DNA of 5,351 nt from an uncultured Prevotella sp. (GCA_900769055.1 CAAGFF010000049.1:1-5351); one strand, 5' to 3'; positions 1 through 5,351 are shown, counted from the first letter of the stretch. The notes: generated from the sequence alone by a model not told the origin. Made by a program: numbers and translations.

Positions 1-1
1 C

Positions 2-400
2 AAGATAGCTGCATCCTTCATCGGTGTACTCCTGGCTTCGGGCATTGCCTTTGCCGCTATCCAAATTGTGCGAAATATCAGCACGCCCAAACCGCAACAG
101 CCCACAACAGAGCAAACGACAGACATTGATCCAGTCACCTCCCTACCCGCAGATACGGTTAAGGCCGACACAATTTCCGTTGAACCATACATCTTCAACA
201 ATGTGCCACTCGACTCCATGCTCACAGCCATTGCTACAGCCCACGGCGTCGGCGTGGAGTTTGAGAATGAAGCGGTCCGCCACCTTCGTTTCCACTTTGT
301 ATGGAAGCGTGAAGACAGTCTCTCGCGTGTAGTAGAAAAGTTGAACACCTTCGAGGCCGTGAACATCGGCATGGAAGACAAAACATTGGTAGTAAAATGA
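2..400 (+). CDS. DUF4974 / FecR-like single-pass membrane protein, C-terminal part
   Basis: The reading frame is open from the left edge, so the N-terminal part and true start lie outside the window; 132 codons are visible. They begin with a hydrophobic segment of about 20 residues (AASFIGVLLASGIAFAAIQIV), which I read as the single transmembrane helix. A Pro/Thr/Gln-rich linker of about 40 residues follows. The last 70 or so residues fit the DUF4974 pattern: YIFNNVPLDSMLTAIA, then LRFHFVWKREDSLSRVVEKLN, then a terminal LVVK strand. In Bacteroidetes this fold resembles the STN domain and is common at the C-terminus of FecR-type anti-sigma proteins; it lies in the periplasm. The stop overlaps the next start (ATGA), so the two genes are co-translated and the product very probably works with the outer-membrane receptor. 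Whether it binds a sigma factor cannot be told, because the cytoplasmic part is missing. Confidence 0.88.
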   Translation, partial: KIAASFIGVLLASGIAFAAIQIVRNISTPKPQQPTTEQTTDIDPVTSLPADTVKADTISVEPYIFNNVPLDSMLTAIATAHGVGVEFENEAVRHLRFHFVWKREDSLSRVVEKLNTFEAVNIGMEDKTLVVK

Positions 401-2964
401 GACGCACACTATATACTCTGACGCTCATGGCCTGCATCCTCTGCATGCCACTTGACACCTTCGCCCAGCGTGTCACGCATACATATAATAATGAGTCGCT
501 CAGCGAGGCCCTGCTCCAGTTGAACAACGAGCAGACGGAATACGTCGTCAACTTCCTCTACAACGACCTGGAGGACTTCCGCATCACAGCCACCATCAAG
601 AACAAGAAACTGCCCGATGCCATCCAGCAGATGATAGGCTTCTACCCCGTCCGCATGACCGTAAAGCCCGACGACTACGAAATCTACGTGGAGTGTACCC
701 ACAAGACAGATCGCCACTTGACGGGAACCATCATTGACGAACAAGGATTGCCATTGGCATACGCAAACATCGCAATTCTTAACCCAGTCGATTCAACGTT
801 GCTCGGTGGTGGAGTTTCCAACGAGAGTGGATATTTTGCCATTCCATACGAACAGGCGAAAGTCCTTGCACGCATCTCTTACGTCGGATACAAGACCATC
901 TATAAGATTTGCAGCCAGTCTGAAGTGGGAGTCATTCGATTACAAGTGGATAACTATGCTTTGAAAGGCGTAACGGTGAAGGGCCATGTGCCACAATATC
1001 AGATGGGCAGTGAGGGTTTGGTAACCAATGTTGAGAATACCATATTGAGTAAACTCGGCACTGGCGAGGACGTGCTGACCCACGTGCCTGGCATCACGAA
1101 GAAAGACGGATATTTTGAGGTGTTCGGCAAGGGCGCGCCACTCATCTACATCAATGGGCGGTTGATGCGCGATGTCTCGGAACTCGACCAGTTGAAATCA
1201 GAGAACATCAAGAGCGTAGAACTCATCACCAACCCTGGCGCCAAATATGATGCAAGTGTTAAGGCTGTAGTGAAGATACGCACAAAGGCGGCACAGGGTG
1301 AGGGCTTCGGCTTCGATGTGCGCTCCAGTTACTACCAATCGGAAAATACCGACCTTGTAAAACAACTGAACTGGAATTACCGCCACAACAACCTCGACGT
1401 GTTCGGTACAATCTATTATGGGTTGAACAATGGTCACTACCCAAGCAACTCGACTACAATTGTGGAAACTGATACGCTTTGGCGGCAAAATTTTGTACAG
1501 GATTACAAGCCAAAGAAACAATCATGGCGCAATACCGTCGGTGCAAACTATCTTCTAGATGATAACAATTCCATAGGAATGCGATATACGCTGACGCTTC
1601 GCCCCGACAACCACACCAACACCTCACTCAGCAGCGATGTGACTGCCGATGGTGAATATTTCGACCATCTCGACAACACAGTACACGCCGATGTCAGCTA
1701 TCGTCCGGCTCATCTACTGAACGTATATTATAAAGGTAAGATAGGTAAGGCCGAAATTGACTTCAACACCGACTATCTATATAACCGTGAGAGCGACCAT
1801 GCCGTCAATACCGAACAGAGTACTAGCCAGGAAAATCGTGTTGTCAATTCTGAGAACCGTGAGCGCAACAAACTCTTTGCCTCGAAGCTCATTGTTGACT
1901 TCCCATTGTGGGGCGGAGGGCTAACTGTGGGCGCAGAGTACACCTACACCAACCGTAATGATGACTATATCAATCCTGAGCATTATGTTCCTACATCGTT
2001 TGCCAAACTGAAGGAGTCACACATAGCCCCCTTTGTGGAATACAACAGGCAGATTGACCGTTTCCAATTCTCTGCGGGAGTCCGCTATGAATGGGTGAGT
2101 TTTGATTACTTCGAGAACGACTTGCACCTTGACGAGCAAAGTCGCTCATTCGGCAATCTGTTTCCAACCCTCTCCGTCGGAACTCGAATAGGCAAAACGC
2201 AGCTTCATCTAGGCTATTCAGCCAAGGTCCGTCGCCCCACATATCAGCAGTTGAGCAACAACGTCACCTACGGCAACCGTTTTCTACTACAGTCGGGGAA
2301 TCCATTCCTTAGGCATGAGTATATCCACGACCTTTCATTGACGGGTGTGTGGAAGTTCCTGCAATTCGCCATTAGCTACAACGATCGGCGTGATGCTGTC
2401 ATCTATTGGGCTGAGCAGCAGGCTGAAAACACCGCCGTGACACGTCTTACACAGACCAATATCCCAACACTGAAGAGCATCATGGCGCAGGTGGCCATTG
2501 CCCCTAAGTTCGGCTTTTGGTCGCCAGAACTGAGCGTCGGGATGCAGAAGCAGTGGCTCACGCTCCACACCGATGTGCGAACCTACCAGATGAACAAGCC
2601 CATCTTCCAACTGAGCCTCGACAATGCTTTTGATTTCGGATACGGATGGGTAGCTTCAGTGGATGCTTATCTGACCACGAAAGGCAATGATGAGAACGCC
2701 TATTCATCTCGCAATAAAGGAACTGTCAATATCAGCCTTACAAAATCGCTGCTGAACGACCATCTCTCCATCCGTGTTCAGGGGAACGACCTTTTCCACA
2801 CTGAAAAGCAGGGCATGCTGTTGTATGCAGGCCGGATGCATGGCGAACAGACAAGCTGGTATGACAGTCGTGAATTTGTGCTAACGCTCCGTTATAACTT
2901 CAATACTACACGTTCTAAGTACAAGGGCACTGGTGCAGGTAATGACGAAAAGAACCGACTATAA
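397..2964 (+). CDS. TonB-dependent receptor-like outer-membrane beta-barrel protein (STN, carboxypeptidase-like, plug, barrel)
   Basis: The protein has 855 residues and appears complete. Residues 1-24 are a signal peptide ending TFAQ. Residues about 27-100 resemble an STN (secretin/TonB short N-terminal) domain. Residues 107-184 are a carboxypeptidase-regulatory-like beta sandwich (LTGTIIDEQGLPLAYANI, then ESGYFAI and ISYVGYKT). Residues about 200-296 are the plug, with VPGI, PLIYINGR and IKSVELITNPGAKYDA. From about 300 to the end there are alternating aromatic strands typical of the outer membrane beta-barrel family (OMP_b-brl_3 type). The last strand LTLRYNFN is followed by the tail SKYKGTGAGNDEKNRL, which I recognise from this family. 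The start is fixed by the ATGA overlap with the upstream gene and by the signal peptide. The STN domain suggests signalling through the adjacent DUF4974 protein. The substrate is unknown; no SusD partner gene follows, so a classical glycan-uptake pair is not supported. Confidence 0.94.
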   Translation: MRRTLYTLTLMACILCMPLDTFAQRVTHTYNNESLSEALLQLNNEQTEYVVNFLYNDLEDFRITATIKNKKLPDAIQQMIGFYPVRMTVKPDDYEIYVECTHKTDRHLTGTIIDEQGLPLAYANIAILNPVDSTLLGGGVSNESGYFAIPYEQAKVLARISYVGYKTIYKICSQSEVGVIRLQVDNYALKGVTVKGHVPQYQMGSEGLVTNVENTILSKLGTGEDVLTHVPGITKKDGYFEVFGKGAPLIYINGRLMRDVSELDQLKSENIKSVELITNPGAKYDASVKAVVKIRTKAAQGEGFGFDVRSSYYQSENTDLVKQLNWNYRHNNLDVFGTIYYGLNNGHYPSNSTTIVETDTLWRQNFVQDYKPKKQSWRNTVGANYLLDDNNSIGMRYTLTLRPDNHTNTSLSSDVTADGEYFDHLDNTVHADVSYRPAHLLNVYYKGKIGKAEIDFNTDYLYNRESDHAVNTEQSTSQENRVVNSENRERNKLFASKLIVDFPLWGGGLTVGAEYTYTNRNDDYINPEHYVPTSFAKLKESHIAPFVEYNRQIDRFQFSAGVRYEWVSFDYFENDLHLDEQSRSFGNLFPTLSVGTRIGKTQLHLGYSAKVRRPTYQQLSNNVTYGNRFLLQSGNPFLRHEYIHDLSLTGVWKFLQFAISYNDRRDAVIYWAEQQAENTAVTRLTQTNIPTLKSIMAQVAIAPKFGFWSPELSVGMQKQWLTLHTDVRTYQMNKPIFQLSLDNAFDFGYGWVASVDAYLTTKGNDENAYSSRNKGTVNISLTKSLLNDHLSIRVQGNDLFHTEKQGMLLYAGRMHGEQTSWYDSREFVLTLRYNFNTTRSKYKGTGAGNDEKNRL

Positions 2965-2978
2965 CTCTCTCTCGTTTC

Positions 2979-3018
2979 GATGGGCAGTCGTCGGCCTTTG
3001 TGCCGACGCTACCCCATC
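2979..3018 (+). terminator. Stem-loop after the receptor gene
   Basis: Fifteen bases after the receptor stop codon lies a two-part hairpin. The inner stem is CGTCGGC/GCCGACG with loop CTTTGT. The outer stem is GATGGG/CCCATC, separated by a 4x4 internal loop. No T-run follows on the + strand, so it is not a textbook intrinsic terminator. It may act as an mRNA 3'-end stabiliser, or terminate less efficiently for both converging transcripts. Confidence 0.6.
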
Positions 3019-3026
3019 CATAACTG

Positions 3027-3067
3027 CAAATGTCAGACAAATGTCAGGGAAAATTTCGTTTGTCAGG
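3027..3067. repeat. Short TGTCAG direct repeats between the converging genes
   Basis: CAAATGTCAGA at 3027-3037 is followed directly by CAAATGTCAGG at 3038-3048, a tandem 11-bp unit with one difference. A third, partial copy (GTTTGTCAGG) is at 3058-3067. The block lies just outside the 3' end of the intron. Its role is unknown; it could be a protein-binding site or simple sequence drift. Confidence 0.5.
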
Positions 3068-3083
3068 CACAAGGGTCGGGGTC

Positions 3084-3154
3084 GAGTAGAGCGAGGGAGT
3101 TTCACCCTCACCCTCTCACAGAACCGTGCGTGAAAGTCTCCCCTCACACGGTTC
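3084..3154 (-). ncRNA. Group II intron domains V and VI (catalytic core and branch point)
   Basis: On the minus strand, 3154-3121 folds as a 34-nt domain V. A 9-bp lower stem GAACCGUGU/GCACGGUUC is followed by a two-base AC bulge, then a 5-bp upper stem GAGGG/CUUUC capped by the GNRA loop GAGA. Spacing and bulge match the known domain V of yeast ai5-gamma. The triad positions read A-A-C rather than the usual A-G-C. Domain VI follows: AGAG/CUCU and GAGGG/CCCUC helices, with the candidate branch A in CUCUACUCGAC. Confidence 0.9.
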
Positions 3155-3217
3155 TTCACACTCAACTCTTTGTGCATAGACATAATCTATCACAAATGGT
3201 TTTGCTTCTTTCATCAT
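3116..3217 (-). pseudogene. 33-codon remnant of the intron reverse transcriptase ORF
   Basis: Inside domain IV on the minus strand a strong ribosome-binding site (GAGGAGG) is followed by two adjacent ATG codons at 3217. The ORF starts MMKEAKPFVID, which resembles the N-terminus of LtrA-type intron-encoded proteins as I remember them. It then runs DYVYAQRVECEE through the domain IV stem and domain V, and stops in domain VI. No reverse transcriptase, maturase or endonuclease residues remain. The simplest reading is an in-domain deletion that removed almost the whole gene and left its translation start. The short peptide is unlikely to have a function. Overlap with the ribozyme core means that ribosomes could disturb folding. 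Confidence 0.6.
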
Positions 3218-3497
3218 ATCCTCCTCTTTGTTTAAGAGTTGTACAATTTAAGTTGCTTGAGTGTGTCACCCCCTTCGCTCCATGCCCATTACAGACACTT
3301 CAGCACTACTACGGGGCAATCCGCCACAGAAGAGGACTTCGGTACGTTTCTGCCTTGTTCGTCACTTTCGGCATTTCCCTTGACATTCCGACTTCTGCTT
3401 CCCACGTTCCGCCAACAAGCCTGTATCACTGTCCTGCCACCTCTATGCCGCATGCCGCAATGCCATAGACAGGTTATTGCATTGCTTGTCGCCAGAA

Positions 3498-3503
3498 CTG
3501 TCC
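3498..3503 (-). other. EBS1 of the group II intron
   Basis: Minus-strand GGACAG lies at the edge of an 11-nt loop closed by TGTCG/CGACA (3487-3507). It is exactly complementary to CTGTCC, the last six bases of the 5' exon (3840-3845). Position in an 11-nt loop is typical of EBS1. This pairing independently supports the 5' splice site at 3839/3840. Confidence 0.8.
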
Positions 3504-3656
3504 GACACTGACTTTTGACATGGCTTGAATAATGATTAACGACACCTCATCGAATGGTTCATTTCATGCACCTTTTCTCGCCATGGCAAAATACAAGTAA
3601 ACTTGCTTTGCCCATTTGGCTTAACGAAAACGTTCATTTGCGTTCAGCTCAGTAAT

Positions 3657-3662
3657 ACGTAC
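3657..3662 (-). other. Probable EBS2 of the group II intron
   Basis: Minus-strand GTACGT pairs with the exon bases ATGTAC (3846-3851), directly upstream of IBS1, with one G-U wobble. It lies 5' of EBS1 within domain I, as expected. A six-base match could arise by chance, so confidence is lower than for EBS1. Confidence 0.55.
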
Positions 3663-3839
3663 CTCTCTGCAACGCTCACCACCGCAACGTTTCCGACTGC
3701 AGCAGCTTGCAGAGGGTTTGATGCCAGTGCCTGCACACCGACACCGAGAGACCTTCTCTCATCTCATTGGCAGTTACGGCTACATCTTATATGGAAGGTA
3801 GCCAACCCTTTATATATAGATGTGCACCTCGTGGCACAC

Positions 3840-3883
3840 GGACAGGTACATTGGTTCACTCTTTAGGGTCGATGAACCTGTCC
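3840..3883 (-). repeat. 12-bp inverted repeat at the 5' exon/intron junction
   Basis: On the minus strand GGACAGGTTCAT (3883-3872) pairs with ATGTACCTGTCC (3851-3840) with a single mismatch, around a 20-nt loop. The loop contains the Abi stop codon. The second arm ends exactly at the intron 5' splice site and is the IBS2-IBS1 target. It may be the 3'-end stem-loop of the Abi transcript into which the intron inserted. No T-run follows in either the interrupted or the rejoined sequence. Confidence 0.7.
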
Positions 3884-4783
3884 CCGATGATTCCAGAGTG
3901 GTTCGTCCTGCCAATTCTGTGGAAAACCCATGGCACGGGTGTCAATCATAGGGTATTCAACAAGGAGAGCCTGTAGATGTTCAAGCATATCGTTGTTGGG
4001 CGATACAATGTCTATGAACCACCTGATAATACATATGTTATAGTATATACGTTTGGGCGATACATTGGAAACTATCCATCGGTCACTCAGTCTTCGTGGT
4101 ATCATCGGACTGATGGCATTCTCTTTATTCCACACACGTGCGTGGTGGCAACAGGCGTTGCGGGTTAGGGTGACAACGGTTATCCATGATGTGAATACTG
4201 GAACAGTCAACCCGAAGCGTGCAGCAATCTTCTTTCTGAGAGTGTTATCAGCCAAGTTCTCAAACATGCGTGTGACAACACCGAGAGGAAGTATTTCAAC
4301 GAGAATCCATGCAGGAGGATAAGGGTTGCTGTACTTTTCCTTGAAATGCAGTATGAATTCCTCTTTCGAGTTCCTCAGCTCCTTATCCACCAATTCCATG
4401 GTTCGTCTGAACTTGTCACTATTAGCAAACAAGGTCTCGTCTGTCATCCAGAATATATTGCCAGTTTCCTCTGCCACAAGGTTTGCAAGAGTGCTGCGAA
4501 GAGCAATCTCCACCTTTTCTATCTCGTTAAAGAGGAAAAGGCGTAGTTTTTTGTCGAAACGATATAGATTGAGTGCATCCTGAAATTTGCTTCCCTGCTT
4601 GAAACAGTGTTCCTCTTTAGGTTGGCACAGGAGTGGGAACATATATGCGCTCAACCTATAGTAACCGATGTTGCGTATATAATGGGAAACTCTCTGAGGG
4701 TTCTCGATTTCCAACCCTCTATGTCGCAGCAGCTCTACCATATCATCAGGCTGCATGAAAGACTTGTCAAACAATAATCTCAT
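3863..4783 (-). CDS. Abi family protein (Abi_2; AbiD/AbiF-type, HEPN RNase motif)
   Basis: The protein has 306 residues and matches the Abi_2 family along its length. Near the N-terminus are VELLRHRGLEIENPQR and HYIRNIGYYRLSAYMFP (residues 34-50). FKQGSKF (61-67) is followed by LYRFDKKLRLFLFNEIEKVE (73-92). The middle has PPAWILVEILPLGVVTRMF (156-174), and residues 208-214 read RNACCHH followed by ARVWN. That segment contains R-x4-H, the HEPN-type ribonuclease motif; its R208 and H213 are the likely catalytic pair. Lactococcal AbiD, AbiD1 and AbiF belong to this family and abort phage infection. From memory, AbiF proteins have been reported as toxins paired with a non-coding RNA and as relatives of the Cas13 ancestor. 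Only one HEPN motif is seen, so a dimer would be expected. No membrane segment or signal peptide is visible, so it should be cytoplasmic. Most relatives I recall end soon after the MGFPxNWxxxPLW segment (285-297); here NHRGQVHRP is added. It has its own promoter and no protein partner gene. Confidence 0.93.
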   Translation of the reverse strand: MRLLFDKSFMQPDDMVELLRHRGLEIENPQRVSHYIRNIGYYRLSAYMFPLLCQPKEEHCFKQGSKFQDALNLYRFDKKLRLFLFNEIEKVEIALRSTLANLVAEETGNIFWMTDETLFANSDKFRRTMELVDKELRNSKEEFILHFKEKYSNPYPPAWILVEILPLGVVTRMFENLADNTLRKKIAARFGLTVPVFTSWITVVTLTRNACCHHARVWNKENAISPMIPRRLSDRWIVSNVSPKRIYYNICIIRWFIDIVSPNNDMLEHLQALLVEYPMIDTRAMGFPQNWQDEPLWNHRGQVHRP

Positions 4784-4791
4784 AATGGTAT

Positions 4792-4840
4792 AAAAATAAA
4801 ACGACCCCCGATTTGAGCATTGTTAAGAGGCTTGGGGGTT
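4792..4840 (-). ncRNA. Leader hairpin with U-rich tract: candidate small RNA or attenuator of the Abi gene
   Basis: Between the promoter and the Abi start codon the minus strand reads ACCCCC (4839-4834), 24 bases, then GGGGGT (4809-4804), giving a 6-bp GC stem. An inner AGC/GCU helix caps it with an 11-base loop. CGTTTTATTTTT follows at once. A GC stem plus U-run so close to the promoter would make a transcript of about 50 nt if termination occurs, with read-through giving Abi mRNA. No tandem repeats of the ToxIN type are present. The structure is directly visible; an antitoxin or attenuator role is inference from the Abi_2 context. Confidence 0.5.
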
Positions 4841-4848
4841 CTAGCGAT

Positions 4849-4882
4849 GCAAAGGTACGACTTTTATTTGAGTTGTGCAAGA
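4849..4882 (-). promoter_or_regulatory. Bacteroidetes sigma-ABfr-type promoter of the Abi gene
   Basis: The minus strand carries TACCTTTGC (4857-4849), an exact match to the -7 consensus TAnnTTTGC. Exactly 20 bases upstream is TTG within TCTTGC (4882-4877), which fits the -33 element. Transcription should start near 4840-4845, leaving a leader of about 60 nt. The start region has no clear Shine-Dalgarno sequence; the AT-rich stretch before ATG is usual for this phylum. Confidence 0.85.
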
Positions 4883-4911
4883 GTTTGGAGAGAAAAGTGA
4901 TGATTTGACGG

Positions 4912-5250
4912 GTGTTTTTAACAGTTGTTGGGTGTTTGAAGGATAAAAATGCGGCATTTACAAACCAAAGTGGGAGAACTGACGAACGAAGCATGAGCAG
5001 AGATGAGCTTGCTCAATCTATGCCATGCAAGGAGGAAGAAGACGAAGTCAGATTACAAACTATATTTGGTTCGCACATTTCTCATTTTTATAGGAGCTCA
5101 TCAAGCTTCGCATGTGGCGAAATTGTAGCGGAAAGGCGGCTAAAAACGTTAAGAACCTACAAGGGACGCTTCTGGAAAGTGGCCGAACGCCCTGAGAAAG
5201 AAATTGACAGTCGATTGCCTGGCGATGAGCCGGAACCGCTGCCATTCTGA
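4912..5250 (+). CDS. Hypothetical protein, weak candidate, possibly a remnant
   Basis: An open frame of 112 codons runs divergently from the Abi gene. I do not recognise it. The GTG at 4912 would be the first start; the ATG at 4993 (85 residues) is equally possible, and neither has a convincing ribosome-binding site. The first half looks unlike a conserved protein (Ser-rich SSSS, mixed charge). The second half is basic (ERRLKTLRTYKGRFWKV), then acidic, ending GDEPEPLPF. That end recalls the acidic tip of single-stranded-DNA-binding proteins (for example DDLPF), but nothing like an OB fold precedes it. The segment from about 5120 has a more coding-like base composition than its AT-rich right flank. 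It may be the tail of a decayed gene or simply a chance ORF. Confidence 0.25.
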   Translation: MFLTVVGCLKDKNAAFTNQSGRTDERSMSRDELAQSMPCKEEEDEVRLQTIFGSHISHFYRSSSSFACGEIVAERRLKTLRTYKGRFWKVAERPEKEIDSRLPGDEPEPLPF

Positions 5251-5351
5251 CTCCAAGCATGACACCATGACACTATATATATAAAAATCTCTGGAAAAAT
5301 TAAAAAATAGGCTTTCCTATAATAGGGAATCGAATTTTTTCGTTTTTTAAA
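5251..5351. other. AT-rich intergenic end with tandem 8-mer and small hairpins
   Basis: CATGACAC occurs twice in tandem (5258-5273), followed by an alternating TA tract. Farther right ATAGG-CTTT-CCTAT (5307-5320) forms a 5-bp hairpin. An overlapping imperfect palindrome TTCCTAT/ATAGGGAA follows it. The window ends in T-runs with CGAATTTTTTCG. No TAnnTTTG promoter or gene start was found here; it may be the start of a regulatory region for a gene outside the window. Confidence 0.35.

Larger units (their letters stand above)
3081..3839 (-). mobile_element. ORF-less group II intron, essentially complete (about 759 nt)
   Basis: Read on the minus strand, the element starts GTGTGCC at 3839, a group II 5' end of the GUGYG type, which folds with GGTGCAC around an ACGA loop. 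Domain I contains the stem GGCTAC/GTAGCC (3778-3803) and candidate EBS1 and EBS2 loops that pair with the 12 exon bases just upstream (CTGTCC and ATGTAC). Domain IV is closed by CACACTCAA (3257-3265) with TTGAGTGTG (3157-3165) and is only about 109 nt long. Domain V is 3121-3154. Domain VI has an unpaired A seven bases from the 3' end, and the intron ends GAC at 3081, matching the AY rule. No reverse transcriptase ORF is present; domain IV holds only a 33-codon remnant. A separate EBS2 and a 34-nt domain V favour a IIA/IIB-like rather than IIC type. The element would splice as a ribozyme and could move only with a reverse transcriptase supplied in trans. Subclass is inference. Confidence 0.9.

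Noticed and set aside
2979..3018. Classical intrinsic terminator for the receptor operon
   Set aside because: The stem is strong but no T-run follows on the + strand; kept only as a stem-loop with moderate confidence.
3429..3434. Second GGACAG on the minus strand as an alternative EBS1
   Set aside because: It is not in an 11-nt loop like the copy at 3498-3503, which has the expected hairpin context.
2980..3468. 162-codon + strand ORF between the converging genes
   Set aside because: It is antisense to the intron's domains and runs through domain V and VI; its composition reflects ribozyme structure, not a protein.
3603..3866. 87-codon + strand ORF
   Set aside because: It lies antisense to intron domain I and crosses the 5' splice site; no recognisable protein features.
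3977..4583. Several + strand ORFs of 63-89 codons
   Set aside because: All are antisense shadows of the Abi_2 gene, which has clear family motifs on the other strand.
4784..4860. ToxIN-type (type III) repeat array or CRISPR array upstream of the Abi gene
   Set aside because: Only a single hairpin is present; there are no tandem repeats or repeat-spacer pattern in the leader.
5061..5068. TATATTTG as a + strand -7 promoter element
   Set aside because: No TTG element lies 19-21 bases upstream and no gene start follows; it falls inside the weak ORF.
5060..5260. 66-codon minus-strand ORF
   Set aside because: No ribosome-binding site, promoter or recognisable motif; probably the antisense of the weak + strand frame.

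Overview
The window looks like chromosomal DNA of a Bacteroidales bacterium (Prevotella/Bacteroides type). Three things point there: a DUF4974 membrane protein overlapping an STN/plug/barrel outer-membrane receptor, a promoter of the Bacteroidetes form (TTG, 20-bp spacer, TAnnTTTGC), and start sites with little Shine-Dalgarno sequence. No stable RNA gene or CRISPR array was seen.

Left part (2-2964, + strand): the 3' end of a DUF4974/FecR-like gene overlaps (ATGA) a complete 855-residue TonB-dependent receptor-like outer-membrane protein. The two are translationally coupled and most likely form one envelope signalling or transport unit. A strong stem-loop (2979-3018) closes the operon.

Middle (2965-3862): this stretch has no ordinary gene. 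On the minus strand, 3081-3839 has the features of a whole but ORF-less group II intron. It has a GUGUG 5' end, a 34-nt domain V, a domain VI with a branch-point A and an AC 3' end, a closed domain IV stem, and EBS1/EBS2 sequences that pair with the flanking exon. Domain IV is only about 109 nt. It keeps a ribosome-binding site and start codons leading into a 33-codon remnant, which looks like an internal deletion of the reverse transcriptase gene. Domain V carries A where the catalytic triad normally has G.

Right part (3863-4882, - strand): a complete 306-residue Abi_2 (AbiD/AbiF-type) protein with an Rx4H HEPN RNase motif. It is transcribed from a clear Bacteroidetes promoter. Between promoter and start codon lies a compact GC hairpin followed by a U-rich tract, a candidate small RNA or attenuator. 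The intron sits in the same orientation just 23 nt after the Abi stop codon, next to a 12-bp inverted repeat. The Abi gene with its leader RNA is the best candidate for an under-described system here: a HEPN toxin-like defence gene with its own RNA regulator or antitoxin, whose 3' UTR has been invaded by a trimmed intron.

Far right (4883-5351): one weak divergent ORF of unknown function, then an AT-rich stretch with a small tandem repeat and hairpins. Nothing there is firmly identified.
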